64,000 nt of DNA, taken from Tsukamurella ocularis (GTDB taxonomy: Bacteria; Actinomycetota; Actinomycetes; Mycobacteriales; Mycobacteriaceae). Below, piece after piece: positions 47,668 to 55,672 of the stretch. The position numbers and the translations under genes were made by a program. Numbering within the stretch: position 1 is the stretch's first letter; each line of letters begins with the position of its first letter. The DNA lies in the NCBI RefSeq assembly GCF_024807615.1, contig NZ_JANUCJ010000003.1:124001-188000 (forward strand), in the 5' to 3' direction. Below the pieces are notes generated by a model. The model was not told the origin of the DNA and made no database searches. It saw nothing but the letters and a program-made list of their open reading frames with translations.

Positions 47668-48741
47668 CTAGACGTTGAAGCGGAACTCGACGACGTCACC
47701 GTCGGACATCACGTAGTCCTTGCCCTCCATGCGGACCTTGCCGGCCGCCTTCGCGGCGGCCATGGTGCCGTTGGCGTCGAGGTCGGCGAAGGAGACGATC
47801 TCGGCCTTGATGAAACCCTTCTCGAAGTCGGTGTGGATAACGCCGGCGGCCTTGGGGGCGGTGTCGCCCTTGCGGATCGTCCAGGCGCGCGACTCCTTGG
47901 GGCCGGCGGTGAGGTAGGTCTGCAGGCCCAGAGTGTGGAAGCCGGCGCGGGCGAGCGAATCGAGGCCCGGCTCGTCCTGCCCGATCGACTCCAGCATCTC
48001 GGCCTGGTCCTCGGGGTCGAGCTCCAGCAGCTCGGACTCGATCTTGGCGTCGAGGAAGACGGCGTCGGCGGGGGCGACCTCGGCGACGAGCTCCTCGCGG
48101 CGCGCGGCGTCGGTGAGCACGCCCTCATCGGCGTTGAAGACATACAAGAAGGGCTTCGCGGTCATCAGGTGCAGCTCGCGGACCGGCGCGGTGTCGAAGC
48201 CGGCGCCGAACAGGGTCTTGCCGTCGGTCAGGATCGCCTCCGCGGCCTTGACGGCCTCGAGCGTCTCGACGAGCTCCTTGTTCTTCCGCGCATCCTTCTC
48301 GAGCCGGGGCAGGGCCTTCTCGATGGTCTGCAGGTCGGCGAGAATCAGCTCGGTGGCGACGGTCTCGATGTCGGCGAGCGGGTCGACCTTGCCGGCCACG
48401 TGCACGACGTCCTCGTCGGAGAAGACGCGTACCACCTGGCAGATCGCGTCGGCCTCGCGGATGTTGGAGAGGAACTGGTTGCCCATGCCCTCGCCCTCCG
48501 AGGCGCCCTTGACGATGCCGGCGATGTCGACGAAGGACACCGTCGCCGGCAGGATGCGCTCCGAGCCGAAGATCTCGGCCAGGCGGTTCAGCCGCGGGTC
48601 CGGAAGGTTCACTACGCCGACGTTCGGCTCGATGGTGGCGAACGGGTAGTTCGCCGCCTCCACCTCACTGTTGGTGAGGGCATTGAACAGGGTGGACTTG
48701 CCGACGTTGGGCAGTCCGACGATTCCGAGGGTAAGGCTCAC
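47668..48741 (-). CDS. ychF: Redox-regulated ATPase/GTPase YchF (Obg family)
   Basis: A 357-residue ribosome-associated nucleotide hydrolase. G1 is GLPNVGKST at residues 9-17, with NYPFATIEPNVGVVNLPDPRL, the G3 region FVDIAGIVKGASEGEGMGNQFLSNIREADAICQVVRVF, the NADE motif YVFNADEG and the C-terminal TGS-like domain YLTAGPKESRAWTIRKGDTAPKAAGVIHTDFEKGFIKAEIVSF. The GTG at 48741 gives the family length; TAGAAT precedes it by 8 bases, so it may be leaderless. It diverges from cstA. Confidence 0.93.
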   Translation of the reverse strand: MSLTLGIVGLPNVGKSTLFNALTNSEVEAANYPFATIEPNVGVVNLPDPRLNRLAEIFGSERILPATVSFVDIAGIVKGASEGEGMGNQFLSNIREADAICQVVRVFSDEDVVHVAGKVDPLADIETVATELILADLQTIEKALPRLEKDARKNKELVETLEAVKAAEAILTDGKTLFGAGFDTAPVRELHLMTAKPFLYVFNADEGVLTDAARREELVAEVAPADAVFLDAKIESELLELDPEDQAEMLESIGQDEPGLDSLARAGFHTLGLQTYLTAGPKESRAWTIRKGDTAPKAAGVIHTDFEKGFIKAEIVSFADLDANGTMAAAKAAGKVRMEGKDYVMSDGDVVEFRFNV

Positions 48742-48854
48742 GGGGCCTGATTCTACGTGCTGCGATCCGGCGCGAATCCCCCGCGCCCGCGGCTCGTGGA
48801 TGAAACGATGATCCCTGCGAACCACCACCGTGGCGTAGACATCCAGGAGGCCTC

Positions 48855-51125
48855 GTGTCAGCTCCCACCGCTCCGTCGACCACGGAGTCCGACGGCGACA
48901 TCACCTACATTCGGACGGCCCCGGACCTGCCGCCCGTCGCCGTGATCGACCGCAGCCCGATCACCACTAAACACAAGGTGATCTTCGGCGTGATCGCCCT
49001 CATCGGCGCCGTCGCCTGGGCCATGATCGCGCTCGCCCGCGGCGAATCCGTGAACGCCGTGTGGTTCGTGCTCGCCGCGATCTGCACGTACGTCGTCGGT
49101 TACCGCTTCTACGCCCGCCTCATCGAACTCAAGGTGGTGCGCCCCCGCGACGACCACGCCACGCCCGCGGAGGTGCTGGAGAACGGCACCGACTACCTGC
49201 CCACCGACCGGCGCGTGCTGTTCGGGCACCACTTCGCCGCGATCGCCGGCGCCGGGCCGCTCGTCGGGCCCGTGCTCGCCGCCCAGATGGGATACCTGCC
49301 CGGCACGATCTGGATCATCGTCGGCGCCCTGGTCGCCGGCTGCGTGCAGGACTACCTCGTGCTGTGGGTCGCTACCCGCCGCCGTGGCCGCTCGCTGGGC
49401 CAGATGATCCGCGACGAGCTCGGCCCGGTCGGCGGCGCCGCCGCGATCATCGGCATCGCCGCGATCATGACCATCCTCATCGCGGTGCTCGCGCTGGTCG
49501 TGGTGCAGGCGCTGGGCCACAGCCCCTGGGGCGTCTTCTCCATCGCCGCGACCATCCCCATCGCCCTGTTCATGGGCATCTACCTGCGCATCCTCCGGCC
49601 CGGCCGGGTCTCGGAGGTCTCATTGATCGGCTGCGTGCTGCTGCTCGCCGCAGTGATCGGCGGTCGCTACGTGGGCGAGAGCGGCTGGGGCAAGGAGCTG
49701 TTCACCCTCACCCCGGTCCAGCTGAGCTGGGCGATCATCATCTACGGCTTCGCCGCCTCGGTGCTCCCGGTGTGGCTGTTGCTCGCGCCGCGCGACTACC
49801 TCTCCACCTTCATGAAGGTCGGAACCATCGTGCTGCTGGCCGTCGGCATCGTCATCGCGCGCCCGGTCATGGAGGCGCCCGCCGTCTCCGACTTCGCGAC
49901 CCGCGGCGACGGCCCCGTCTTCGCCGGATCCCTGTTCCCGTTCCTCTTCATCACCATCGCGTGCGGCGCCCTCTCCGGCTTCCACTCCCTCGTCAGCTCC
50001 GGCACCACGCCGAAGCTGCTGGAGAAGGAGGGGCAGATGCGGCTGATCGGTTACGGCGGCATGCTCACCGAGTCCTTTGTCGCGATCATGGCGCTGATCA
50101 CCGCGTCGATCATCAACCAGCACTTCTACTTCGCCATGAACGCGCCACTTGCCAAGACCGGCGGTACCGCGGAGACCGCGGCCACCTACGTGAACTCGCT
50201 GGGCCTGAGCGGCGACCCGGTCACCGGGCAGCAACTCTCGCAGGCGGCGAAGGACGTCGGCGAGGAGTCCATCGTCTCCCGGACCGGCGGCGCCCCGACT
50301 CTGGCCTTCGGCATGTCCGAGGTGCTGCACCAGGTGTTCGGAGGATCCTCGATGAAGTCCTTCTGGTACCACTTCGCGATCATGTTCGAGGCGCTGTTCA
50401 TCCTCACCACAGTCGATGCCGGCACCCGGGTCGCCCGCTTTTTGGTCTCGGACGCGCTCAGTAACCTGGGCGGCCCGTTCCGGCGACTCAAGGATCCGAG
50501 CTGGCGCGTCGGGGCCTGGATCGCCTCGCTGCTGGTCGTCGCCGCGTGGGGCAGCATCCTGCTCATGGGCGTGACCGACCCACTGGGCGGCATCAACACG
50601 CTCTTCCCGCTGTTCGGCATCGCCAACCAGCTGCTCGCCGCCATGGCACTCACCGTGGTCGTCGTGGTGGTGGTCAAGAAGGGCTACTACAAGTGGGTCT
50701 GGATACCAGCGATCCCGCTGGTCTGGGACCTCATCGTGACCATGACCGCCTCCTGGCAGAAGATCTTCAGCTCCGACCCGGCGGTCGGCTACTGGAAGCA
50801 GCACAGCAACTTCAAGGCCGCCGCCGAGGCCGGTAAGTCGACGTTCGGCTCCGCCAAGACCCCGGAGGCCATCGACGCGGTGGTGCGCAACACCTTCATC
50901 CAGGGCACGCTGTCGATCGTCTTCGCACTCATGGTGCTCGTCGTCGTGGTGATGGGTGTGTGGACCATCTACCGTACGGTCTCCGGCAACGGCCGCCCGC
51001 TCACCGAGGAGGAACCGGTGCCCAGCAATCTCTTCGCGCCGAGCGGCCTCATCCCCACCCCCGCGGAGAGGAAGGTGCAGGAGCAATGGGACGCCCTGGG
51101 AGTGACCCGATCGTCCGGGCACTGA
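48855..51125 (+). CDS. cstA: Carbon starvation protein A, pyruvate/peptide transporter family
   Basis: A 756-residue polytopic membrane protein with about 16-18 helices. FGHHFAAIAGAGPLVGPVLAAQMGYLPGTIWIIVGALVAGCVQDYLVLW is the family signature, followed by ACGALSGFHSLVSSGTTPKLLEKEGQMRLIGYGGMLTESFVAIMALI and MFEALFILTTVDAGTRVARFL. CstA-family proteins take up pyruvate or peptides during carbon limitation. The GTG at 48855 has an AGGAGG ribosome site 4 bases upstream. Its end overlaps the small YbdD-type gene, its usual companion. Confidence 0.93.
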   Translation: MSAPTAPSTTESDGDITYIRTAPDLPPVAVIDRSPITTKHKVIFGVIALIGAVAWAMIALARGESVNAVWFVLAAICTYVVGYRFYARLIELKVVRPRDDHATPAEVLENGTDYLPTDRRVLFGHHFAAIAGAGPLVGPVLAAQMGYLPGTIWIIVGALVAGCVQDYLVLWVATRRRGRSLGQMIRDELGPVGGAAAIIGIAAIMTILIAVLALVVVQALGHSPWGVFSIAATIPIALFMGIYLRILRPGRVSEVSLIGCVLLLAAVIGGRYVGESGWGKELFTLTPVQLSWAIIIYGFAASVLPVWLLLAPRDYLSTFMKVGTIVLLAVGIVIARPVMEAPAVSDFATRGDGPVFAGSLFPFLFITIACGALSGFHSLVSSGTTPKLLEKEGQMRLIGYGGMLTESFVAIMALITASIINQHFYFAMNAPLAKTGGTAETAATYVNSLGLSGDPVTGQQLSQAAKDVGEESIVSRTGGAPTLAFGMSEVLHQVFGGSSMKSFWYHFAIMFEALFILTTVDAGTRVARFLVSDALSNLGGPFRRLKDPSWRVGAWIASLLVVAAWGSILLMGVTDPLGGINTLFPLFGIANQLLAAMALTVVVVVVVKKGYYKWVWIPAIPLVWDLIVTMTASWQKIFSSDPAVGYWKQHSNFKAAAEAGKSTFGSAKTPEAIDAVVRNTFIQGTLSIVFALMVLVVVVMGVWTIYRTVSGNGRPLTEEEPVPSNLFAPSGLIPTPAERKVQEQWDALGVTRSSGH

Positions 51126-51286
51126 AGGCGATCCGCTGGTACGTGGGCTCAGTGATGGGCGACAACCACTACCGGCGGTACGTCGAGCACCGTCGCGCGA
51201 CGCATCCGGGCGAGCCCGTGATGACGGAACGCGAGTACTGGAAGGCCCGGCACGACGGTGCGACGGTGACCGCCCGCTGCTGCTGA
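51086..51286 (+). CDS. YbdD/YjiX-family small protein
   Basis: A 66-residue protein, VRALKAIRWYVGSVMGDNHYRRYVEHRRATHPGEPVMTEREYWKARHD, matching the DUF466 (YbdD/YjiX) family in length and motif (the Y..Y..H....HP..P...REF block). It overlaps the end of cstA by 40 bases in another frame; GGAG lies just before the ATG. In other bacteria the small protein is encoded beside and works with CstA-type transporters. Confidence 0.87.
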   Translation: MGRPGSDPIVRALKAIRWYVGSVMGDNHYRRYVEHRRATHPGEPVMTEREYWKARHDGATVTARCC

Positions 51287-51354
51287 GCTGCGCCGCCACG
51301 GTGATGGCCGAAAGCCGCTAGCGCAGGTGCCGGTGCAATGCCAGAGTCGAAGGG

Positions 51355-52827
51355 GTGAACACCAGCTCACCCCACCTCGACTTCGACCGGTGCTACCGGG
51401 CGATCGCCGGGCGCGATCCCCGGTTCGACGGCCAGTTCTACACCGCCGTCGCCACCACGGGCATCTACTGCCGACCGTCGTGCCCCGCAACCACCCCCAA
51501 AGCCGCGAACGTCAGCTTCCACCTCACCGCCGCGGCGGCCCAGGCCGCGGGATACCGGGCGTGCCGGCGTTGCCTTCCCGACGCCGTACCGGGCTCGCCC
51601 CGCTGGAACCTCGAGTCCGACCTCGCCGCGCGGGCCATGCGCCTCATCGCCGACGGGGTGGTCGACCGGTGCGGGGTGACGGGCCTCGCCGGGCAACTCG
51701 GCTACAGCACGCGACAACTCACCAGAGTGCTCACCGCAGAGCTCGGCGCCAGTCCGCTGGCACTCGCACGGGCGCACCGCGCCACGACCGCGCGGATCCT
51801 CATCACCGGCACGACGCTGCACTTCTCGGACATCGCCTTCGCCGCCGGCTTCACCTCGATCCGCCAGTTCAACGACACGATCCGCGAGGTCTTCGCGCGG
51901 ACCCCGTCGGAGCTGCGGACGCAGCGCGGCCCCGACCCGGCGGCCCCGTCGACCGGGGAGCTGAGCCTGCGCCTCGCGCTGCGCGGCCCGTACGCCACCG
52001 GCTGGGTGCGGTGGTTCCTCGGCGCGCACGCCGTGGCCGGCCTCGAGCACGCCGACGGTGACCGCTACACCCGCGTCCTGAGCCTGCCGGGCGGGAGCGG
52101 GATCGCCTGTGTCGATCTGGGTCCCGCGTCAGATGGGTACGTGCGTGCCACTCTCTCGCTCGCGGCGATGAGCGACCTGTCGACAGCGGTGGCGCGGCTG
52201 CGGCACCTGCTGGACCTGGATGCCGACCCCGCCGCCGTGGACGAGGCGCTCGCCGCCGATCCGCAGCTGGCGCCGCTCGTCGCCGCGACGCCCGGGATCC
52301 GGCTGTTCGGCACCGTCGACCCGGCGGAGCTGCTGCTGCGCACCATGATCGGGCAGCAGATCTCCATCGCCGCGGCGGCCACACACCAGGCCCGGCTCGT
52401 CGCGGCGCTCGGCGCGGAGGTCGACGACCCGGCGGGCCTTCTCTCCCGGGCATTCCCCACACCGGCCGCCGTCGCCGAGCGCGGCGGCGAGGTCCTCACC
52501 GGCCCCCGGACCCGGATCGCCGCGATCCTCGGCGCCGCGGCCGATCTCGCCGAGGGGCGACTGGTCCTGCACGCGGGCATGACCCGGGAGGAGGCCCGCA
52601 CGGAACTGCTGCGACTCAAGGGAGTCGGGCCCTGGACCGCTGACTACGTGGCGATGCGCCTGCTCGCCGACCCCGATACCCTCCTCGCGTCCGACCTTGT
52701 GGTCGCGAAGGGCGCGGAGCACCTCGGGCTCGACATCACCGCCAACCGGTGGAGCCCGTGGGGCAGCTACGTCTCCCTGCACCTGTGGAACCACTCCCTC
52801 ACCACCGACCGGAGGATCACCCCGTGA
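51355..52827 (+). CDS. Ada-AlkA fusion: methyl-phosphotriester sensor plus 3-methyladenine glycosylase
   Basis: A 490-residue DNA repair protein. Residues 1-80 are the Ada metal-binding domain with zinc cysteines C39, C43, C70 and C73. Residues 90-190 are an AraC-type helix-turn-helix (VVDRCGVTGLAGQLGYSTRQLTRVLTAELGASPLALARAHRATTARILI ... IAFAAGFTSIRQFNDTIREVFARTPSELR). The rest is an AlkA glycosylase with its N-terminal domain and the helix-hairpin-helix LLRLKGVGPWTADYVAMRLLADPDTL carrying the catalytic aspartate. It should both sense methylation damage and excise alkylated bases. The ogt gene overlaps its stop (GTGA), forming an adaptive-response unit. Confidence 0.9.
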   Translation: MNTSSPHLDFDRCYRAIAGRDPRFDGQFYTAVATTGIYCRPSCPATTPKAANVSFHLTAAAAQAAGYRACRRCLPDAVPGSPRWNLESDLAARAMRLIADGVVDRCGVTGLAGQLGYSTRQLTRVLTAELGASPLALARAHRATTARILITGTTLHFSDIAFAAGFTSIRQFNDTIREVFARTPSELRTQRGPDPAAPSTGELSLRLALRGPYATGWVRWFLGAHAVAGLEHADGDRYTRVLSLPGGSGIACVDLGPASDGYVRATLSLAAMSDLSTAVARLRHLLDLDADPAAVDEALAADPQLAPLVAATPGIRLFGTVDPAELLLRTMIGQQISIAAAATHQARLVAALGAEVDDPAGLLSRAFPTPAAVAERGGEVLTGPRTRIAAILGAAADLAEGRLVLHAGMTREEARTELLRLKGVGPWTADYVAMRLLADPDTLLASDLVVAKGAEHLGLDITANRWSPWGSYVSLHLWNHSLTTDRRITP

Positions 52828-53333
52828 CCGCTGACTTCGCCACCCTCGCCACGCCCGCCGGGCCCTTCACCGCCGTCGTCGACGCCGACGGGGCCGTGCT
52901 CGCCTCGGGCTGGACCGCGGATCTCGGCGACCTGCTGCCCGTCATCCACACGGCGCTGCGGCCGGCCGCCGTCGACGAGCGCGCCGAATTGGGTGCCGTC
53001 ACCCGGGCCGTCGCGGCCTTCCACGCCGGCGAGGTGACCGCGATCGACGACATCGTCGTGCGGCAGCGCTCCGGCGCCTTCGTCGAGCATGCCTGGGACG
53101 TGCTGCGCACCGTCGAACCCGGGAAGCCCGTGACCTACACGGAGTACGCCGACCTGTCCGGGCGGCCCGCGGCGGTCCGGGCCGCAGCGATGGCCTGCGC
53201 GCGCAACGCGGCAGCCCTGTTCGTCCCCTGCCACCGGGTGCTGCGGTTGGACGGCACGCTCGGCGGATTCCGGTGGGGACTCGCCGTGAAGAAGTGGCTG
53301 TTGGACCACGAGGCACATACGATCGCGACGTGA
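52824..53333 (+). CDS. ogt: Methylated-DNA-protein cysteine methyltransferase
   Basis: A 169-residue suicide alkyltransferase removing O6-methylguanine. The active site FVPCHRVLRLDGTLGGFRWGLAVKKWLLDHE has the acceptor Cys136, and the helix-turn-helix region [34 protein letters not shown] precedes it. The GTG start overlaps the Ada-AlkA stop by 4 bases and has a GGAGG ribosome site. Its own stop is overlapped by the start of the AI-2E permease gene. Confidence 0.92.
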   Translation: MTADFATLATPAGPFTAVVDADGAVLASGWTADLGDLLPVIHTALRPAAVDERAELGAVTRAVAAFHAGEVTAIDDIVVRQRSGAFVEHAWDVLRTVEPGKPVTYTEYADLSGRPAAVRAAAMACARNAAALFVPCHRVLRLDGTLGGFRWGLAVKKWLLDHEAHTIAT

Positions 53334-54538
53334 GCGAAGAGACGACGACACCGCCGCCGGGCACGAAGACCCGCAGCGAGGTCTACGGCGAGGCCGGCCG
53401 CTGGCTGGCCACCTGGAGCTGGCGGACCGTCGCGGTCGCGGCGATGCTGTTCGTCCTCAGCTGGATCATCGGCGAGTTCTGGACGATCCTGCTGCCGGTG
53501 CTGCTGGCGATCCTGCTGTGCACGGTGCTGTGGCCGCCGGTGCGCTGGCTGCGCAGCAAGGGTCTGCCGCCCGCGCTCGCCACGGCGCTGGTGATGCTGC
53601 TCTCCCTGGGCCTCCTCGGCGGCGTCATCGGCGCCATCGCGCCGTCCATCGGCGGCCAGTCGAAAGAGATCGCCGATCGCGCCGTCGAGGGTGTCGGCAA
53701 GGTGCAGAAGTGGGCGCAGGGCCCGCCCCTGAATCTGCAGGACGAGCAGATCAGCAAGTTCGTCACCTCGATCACCAAGAAGCTGCAGGAGAGCGCCGAG
53801 ACCATCGCGTCGGGCGTCTTCACGGGCGTCAGCGCCGCCGGCTCCTTCGTGGTCGCGATCGTGATGGTCGCGATGCTGACCTTCTTCTTCCTCAAGGACG
53901 GCGACAAGTTCATGCCATGGCTGCGACGCCACTCGGGAACGCCGGTCTCGGAGCACTTCGCCGAGCTGCTCAGCCGCATCTGGGGCACCCTGGGCGGGTT
54001 CATCCGCACCCAGGCGGTCGTCAGCTTCATCGACGCCCTGTTCATCGGACTCGGCCTGGTGATCCTGCAGGTGCCCCTGGCAGGTGCACTGGCGGTGATC
54101 ACCTTCCTCGGCGGCTTCATCCCCATCGTCGGTGCCTTCGTCGCGGGCGCGCTCGCCGTGATCGTCGCGCTGGTGACCAACGGTTTCGGCACGGCGCTGG
54201 CGGTGCTCGCCGTGGTCATTGCGGTGCAGCAGCTCGAGGGCAATGTGCTCTCGCCGATCCTGCAGTCGCGCTCGATGCAGCTGCACCCCGCGATCGTGCT
54301 GCTCGCCATCGCCTTCGGCAGCACCCAGTTCGGCATTATCGGCGCCTTCCTCGCCGTGCCCGTCGCCGCCGCGATCGCGGTGCTGTTCCGGTACCTCGGC
54401 GAACTCGTCGACGAACAGACCGGCGAGACGCCGCCGCCCGAGGAGGAGCCGAAGCCCAGCTTCTGGGACAAGTTCCGGCGCAAGTCTGCGAAGCCGGCTG
54501 CGGAGCCGGCGAAGGACGCCCCGGCCGAGACGGCCTGA
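53330..54538 (+). CDS. AI-2E (UPF0118/PerM) family membrane transporter
   Basis: A 402-residue membrane protein. The N-terminal helices VAVAAMLFVLSWIIGEFWTILLPVLLAILLCTVLWPPVRWLRSKGLPPALATALVMLLSLG and the C-terminal FLGGFIPIVGAFVAGALAVIVALVTNGFGTALAVLAVVIAVQQLEGNVLSPILQSRSMQLHPAIVLLAIAFGSTQFGIIGAFLAVPVAA are the AI-2E transporter signature (LPIVG.F and QQ.EGN.L.P motifs). A charged tail follows. The GTG overlaps the ogt stop, yet TACGAT (53318-53323) also lies exactly 6 bases before it, so it may be made both from the repair operon and from its own leaderless message. Substrate unknown. Confidence 0.88.
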   Translation: MSEETTTPPPGTKTRSEVYGEAGRWLATWSWRTVAVAAMLFVLSWIIGEFWTILLPVLLAILLCTVLWPPVRWLRSKGLPPALATALVMLLSLGLLGGVIGAIAPSIGGQSKEIADRAVEGVGKVQKWAQGPPLNLQDEQISKFVTSITKKLQESAETIASGVFTGVSAAGSFVVAIVMVAMLTFFFLKDGDKFMPWLRRHSGTPVSEHFAELLSRIWGTLGGFIRTQAVVSFIDALFIGLGLVILQVPLAGALAVITFLGGFIPIVGAFVAGALAVIVALVTNGFGTALAVLAVVIAVQQLEGNVLSPILQSRSMQLHPAIVLLAIAFGSTQFGIIGAFLAVPVAAAIAVLFRYLGELVDEQTGETPPPEEEPKPSFWDKFRRKSAKPAAEPAKDAPAETA

Positions 54539-54570
54539 AACTTGTCAGTGGGGGCGTCCATGCTGACGGC

Positions 54571-55656
54571 ATGGACCTCTCGCACCTGATCGTCGCGCTG
54601 CTGGCGCTGCTGGTCGGCGGCGCCGTCGGGATCATCCTGGCCCGGTCCCTGCCCGCGCAGCCCGGCCGGTCCGACGGTGCCGGGCCGGCCCCGGACGCGG
54701 TGGCGGGGCCGGTGAATGCGCTGCTCGCGCCCCTTCGGCAGACCCTGGATTCGCTGGGCCACGAGTTCGCCGTCGCCGAGCGCAGCCGCGTCGCCGCCTT
54801 CGCCGGGCTGCGGGAGCAGATCGGCACGGTGGCGCGCACGAGCGAAGCTCTGCGCGCCGAGACCGCCACGCTGCGCTCCGCGATGAAGTCGTCCACCGTG
54901 CGCGGCCGCTGGGGCGAGCTGCAACTCGAGCGGGTGGTGGAACTGGCCGGGCTGAGCCGGCACTGCGACTTCTCGACGCAGGTGGGCGGCGCGGTCGGCG
55001 AGGCGCGGGTTCGGCCCGACGTCGTGGTGCACCTCGCGGGCGGCCGCGATCTGGCCGTCGACGCGAAAGTGCCACTGGACGCGTACCTGCAGCTGCTCGA
55101 GGCGCCGCCGGCGGAACACGCCGCCCTGCTCTCCGACCATGCGCGGCGGTTCCGCTCCCACGTCGTGCAGCTGGCGGGCAAACGGTACTGGGAGGCCGTC
55201 GGCTCACCGGAGCTCGTAGTGATGTTCGTGCCCGCCGAGGCATTCCTCGACGCCGCACTGCAGGCCGACCCCGAGCTGCTCGAGTTCGCCCTCGACCGGA
55301 ACGTGGTGCTCGCCACACCGACGACGCTCGTCGCGATGCTCCGCGCCGTCGCGCTGAGCTGGCGACAGCACGCCCTCGGCGAGGACGCGGCGCGGATACA
55401 AGCGCTCGGCCGCGAACTGAACGAGCGATTCGACGTTCTGAACAGTCACTTCGCTTCACTGGGTACGGCGCTGGGCAGGACCGTCGAGGCCTTCAACGCC
55501 ACGGTCGGTTCGTACAACTCCCGGGTGGGTGTCACCGCCCGCCGTCTGGCCGACCTCGATTCCCTGCCGGACGGTTCGCGCGACGATCCACTGGAACTCG
55601 ACCGCGCGCCGCGAGCCGTCCCCACGGCGGAAGATTCTCGGTTCTCACAGCCTTAG
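54571..55656 (+). CDS. rmuC: RmuC-family DNA recombination protein
   Basis: A 361-residue protein: one N-terminal membrane helix (LIVALLALLVGGAVGIILA), a short coiled segment, and the RmuC nuclease-like domain STVRGRWGELQLERVVELAGLSRHCDFSTQV ... RPDVVVHLAGGRDLAVDAKVPLDAYLQLLE ... RSHVVQLAGKRYWEAVGSPELVVMFVPAEAFLDAALQADPELLEFALDRNVVLATPTTLVAMLRAVALSWRQ. The D-x-K pair in VDAKVP fits the PD-(D/E)XK fold. RmuC limits DNA inversion and rearrangement. The ATG lies 6 bases after CATGCT (54559-54564). The repair genes ada-alkA and ogt lie just upstream. Confidence 0.9.
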   Translation: MDLSHLIVALLALLVGGAVGIILARSLPAQPGRSDGAGPAPDAVAGPVNALLAPLRQTLDSLGHEFAVAERSRVAAFAGLREQIGTVARTSEALRAETATLRSAMKSSTVRGRWGELQLERVVELAGLSRHCDFSTQVGGAVGEARVRPDVVVHLAGGRDLAVDAKVPLDAYLQLLEAPPAEHAALLSDHARRFRSHVVQLAGKRYWEAVGSPELVVMFVPAEAFLDAALQADPELLEFALDRNVVLATPTTLVAMLRAVALSWRQHALGEDAARIQALGRELNERFDVLNSHFASLGTALGRTVEAFNATVGSYNSRVGVTARRLADLDSLPDGSRDDPLELDRAPRAVPTAEDSRFSQP

Positions 55657-55672
55657 CCGGTACGGTTCACCT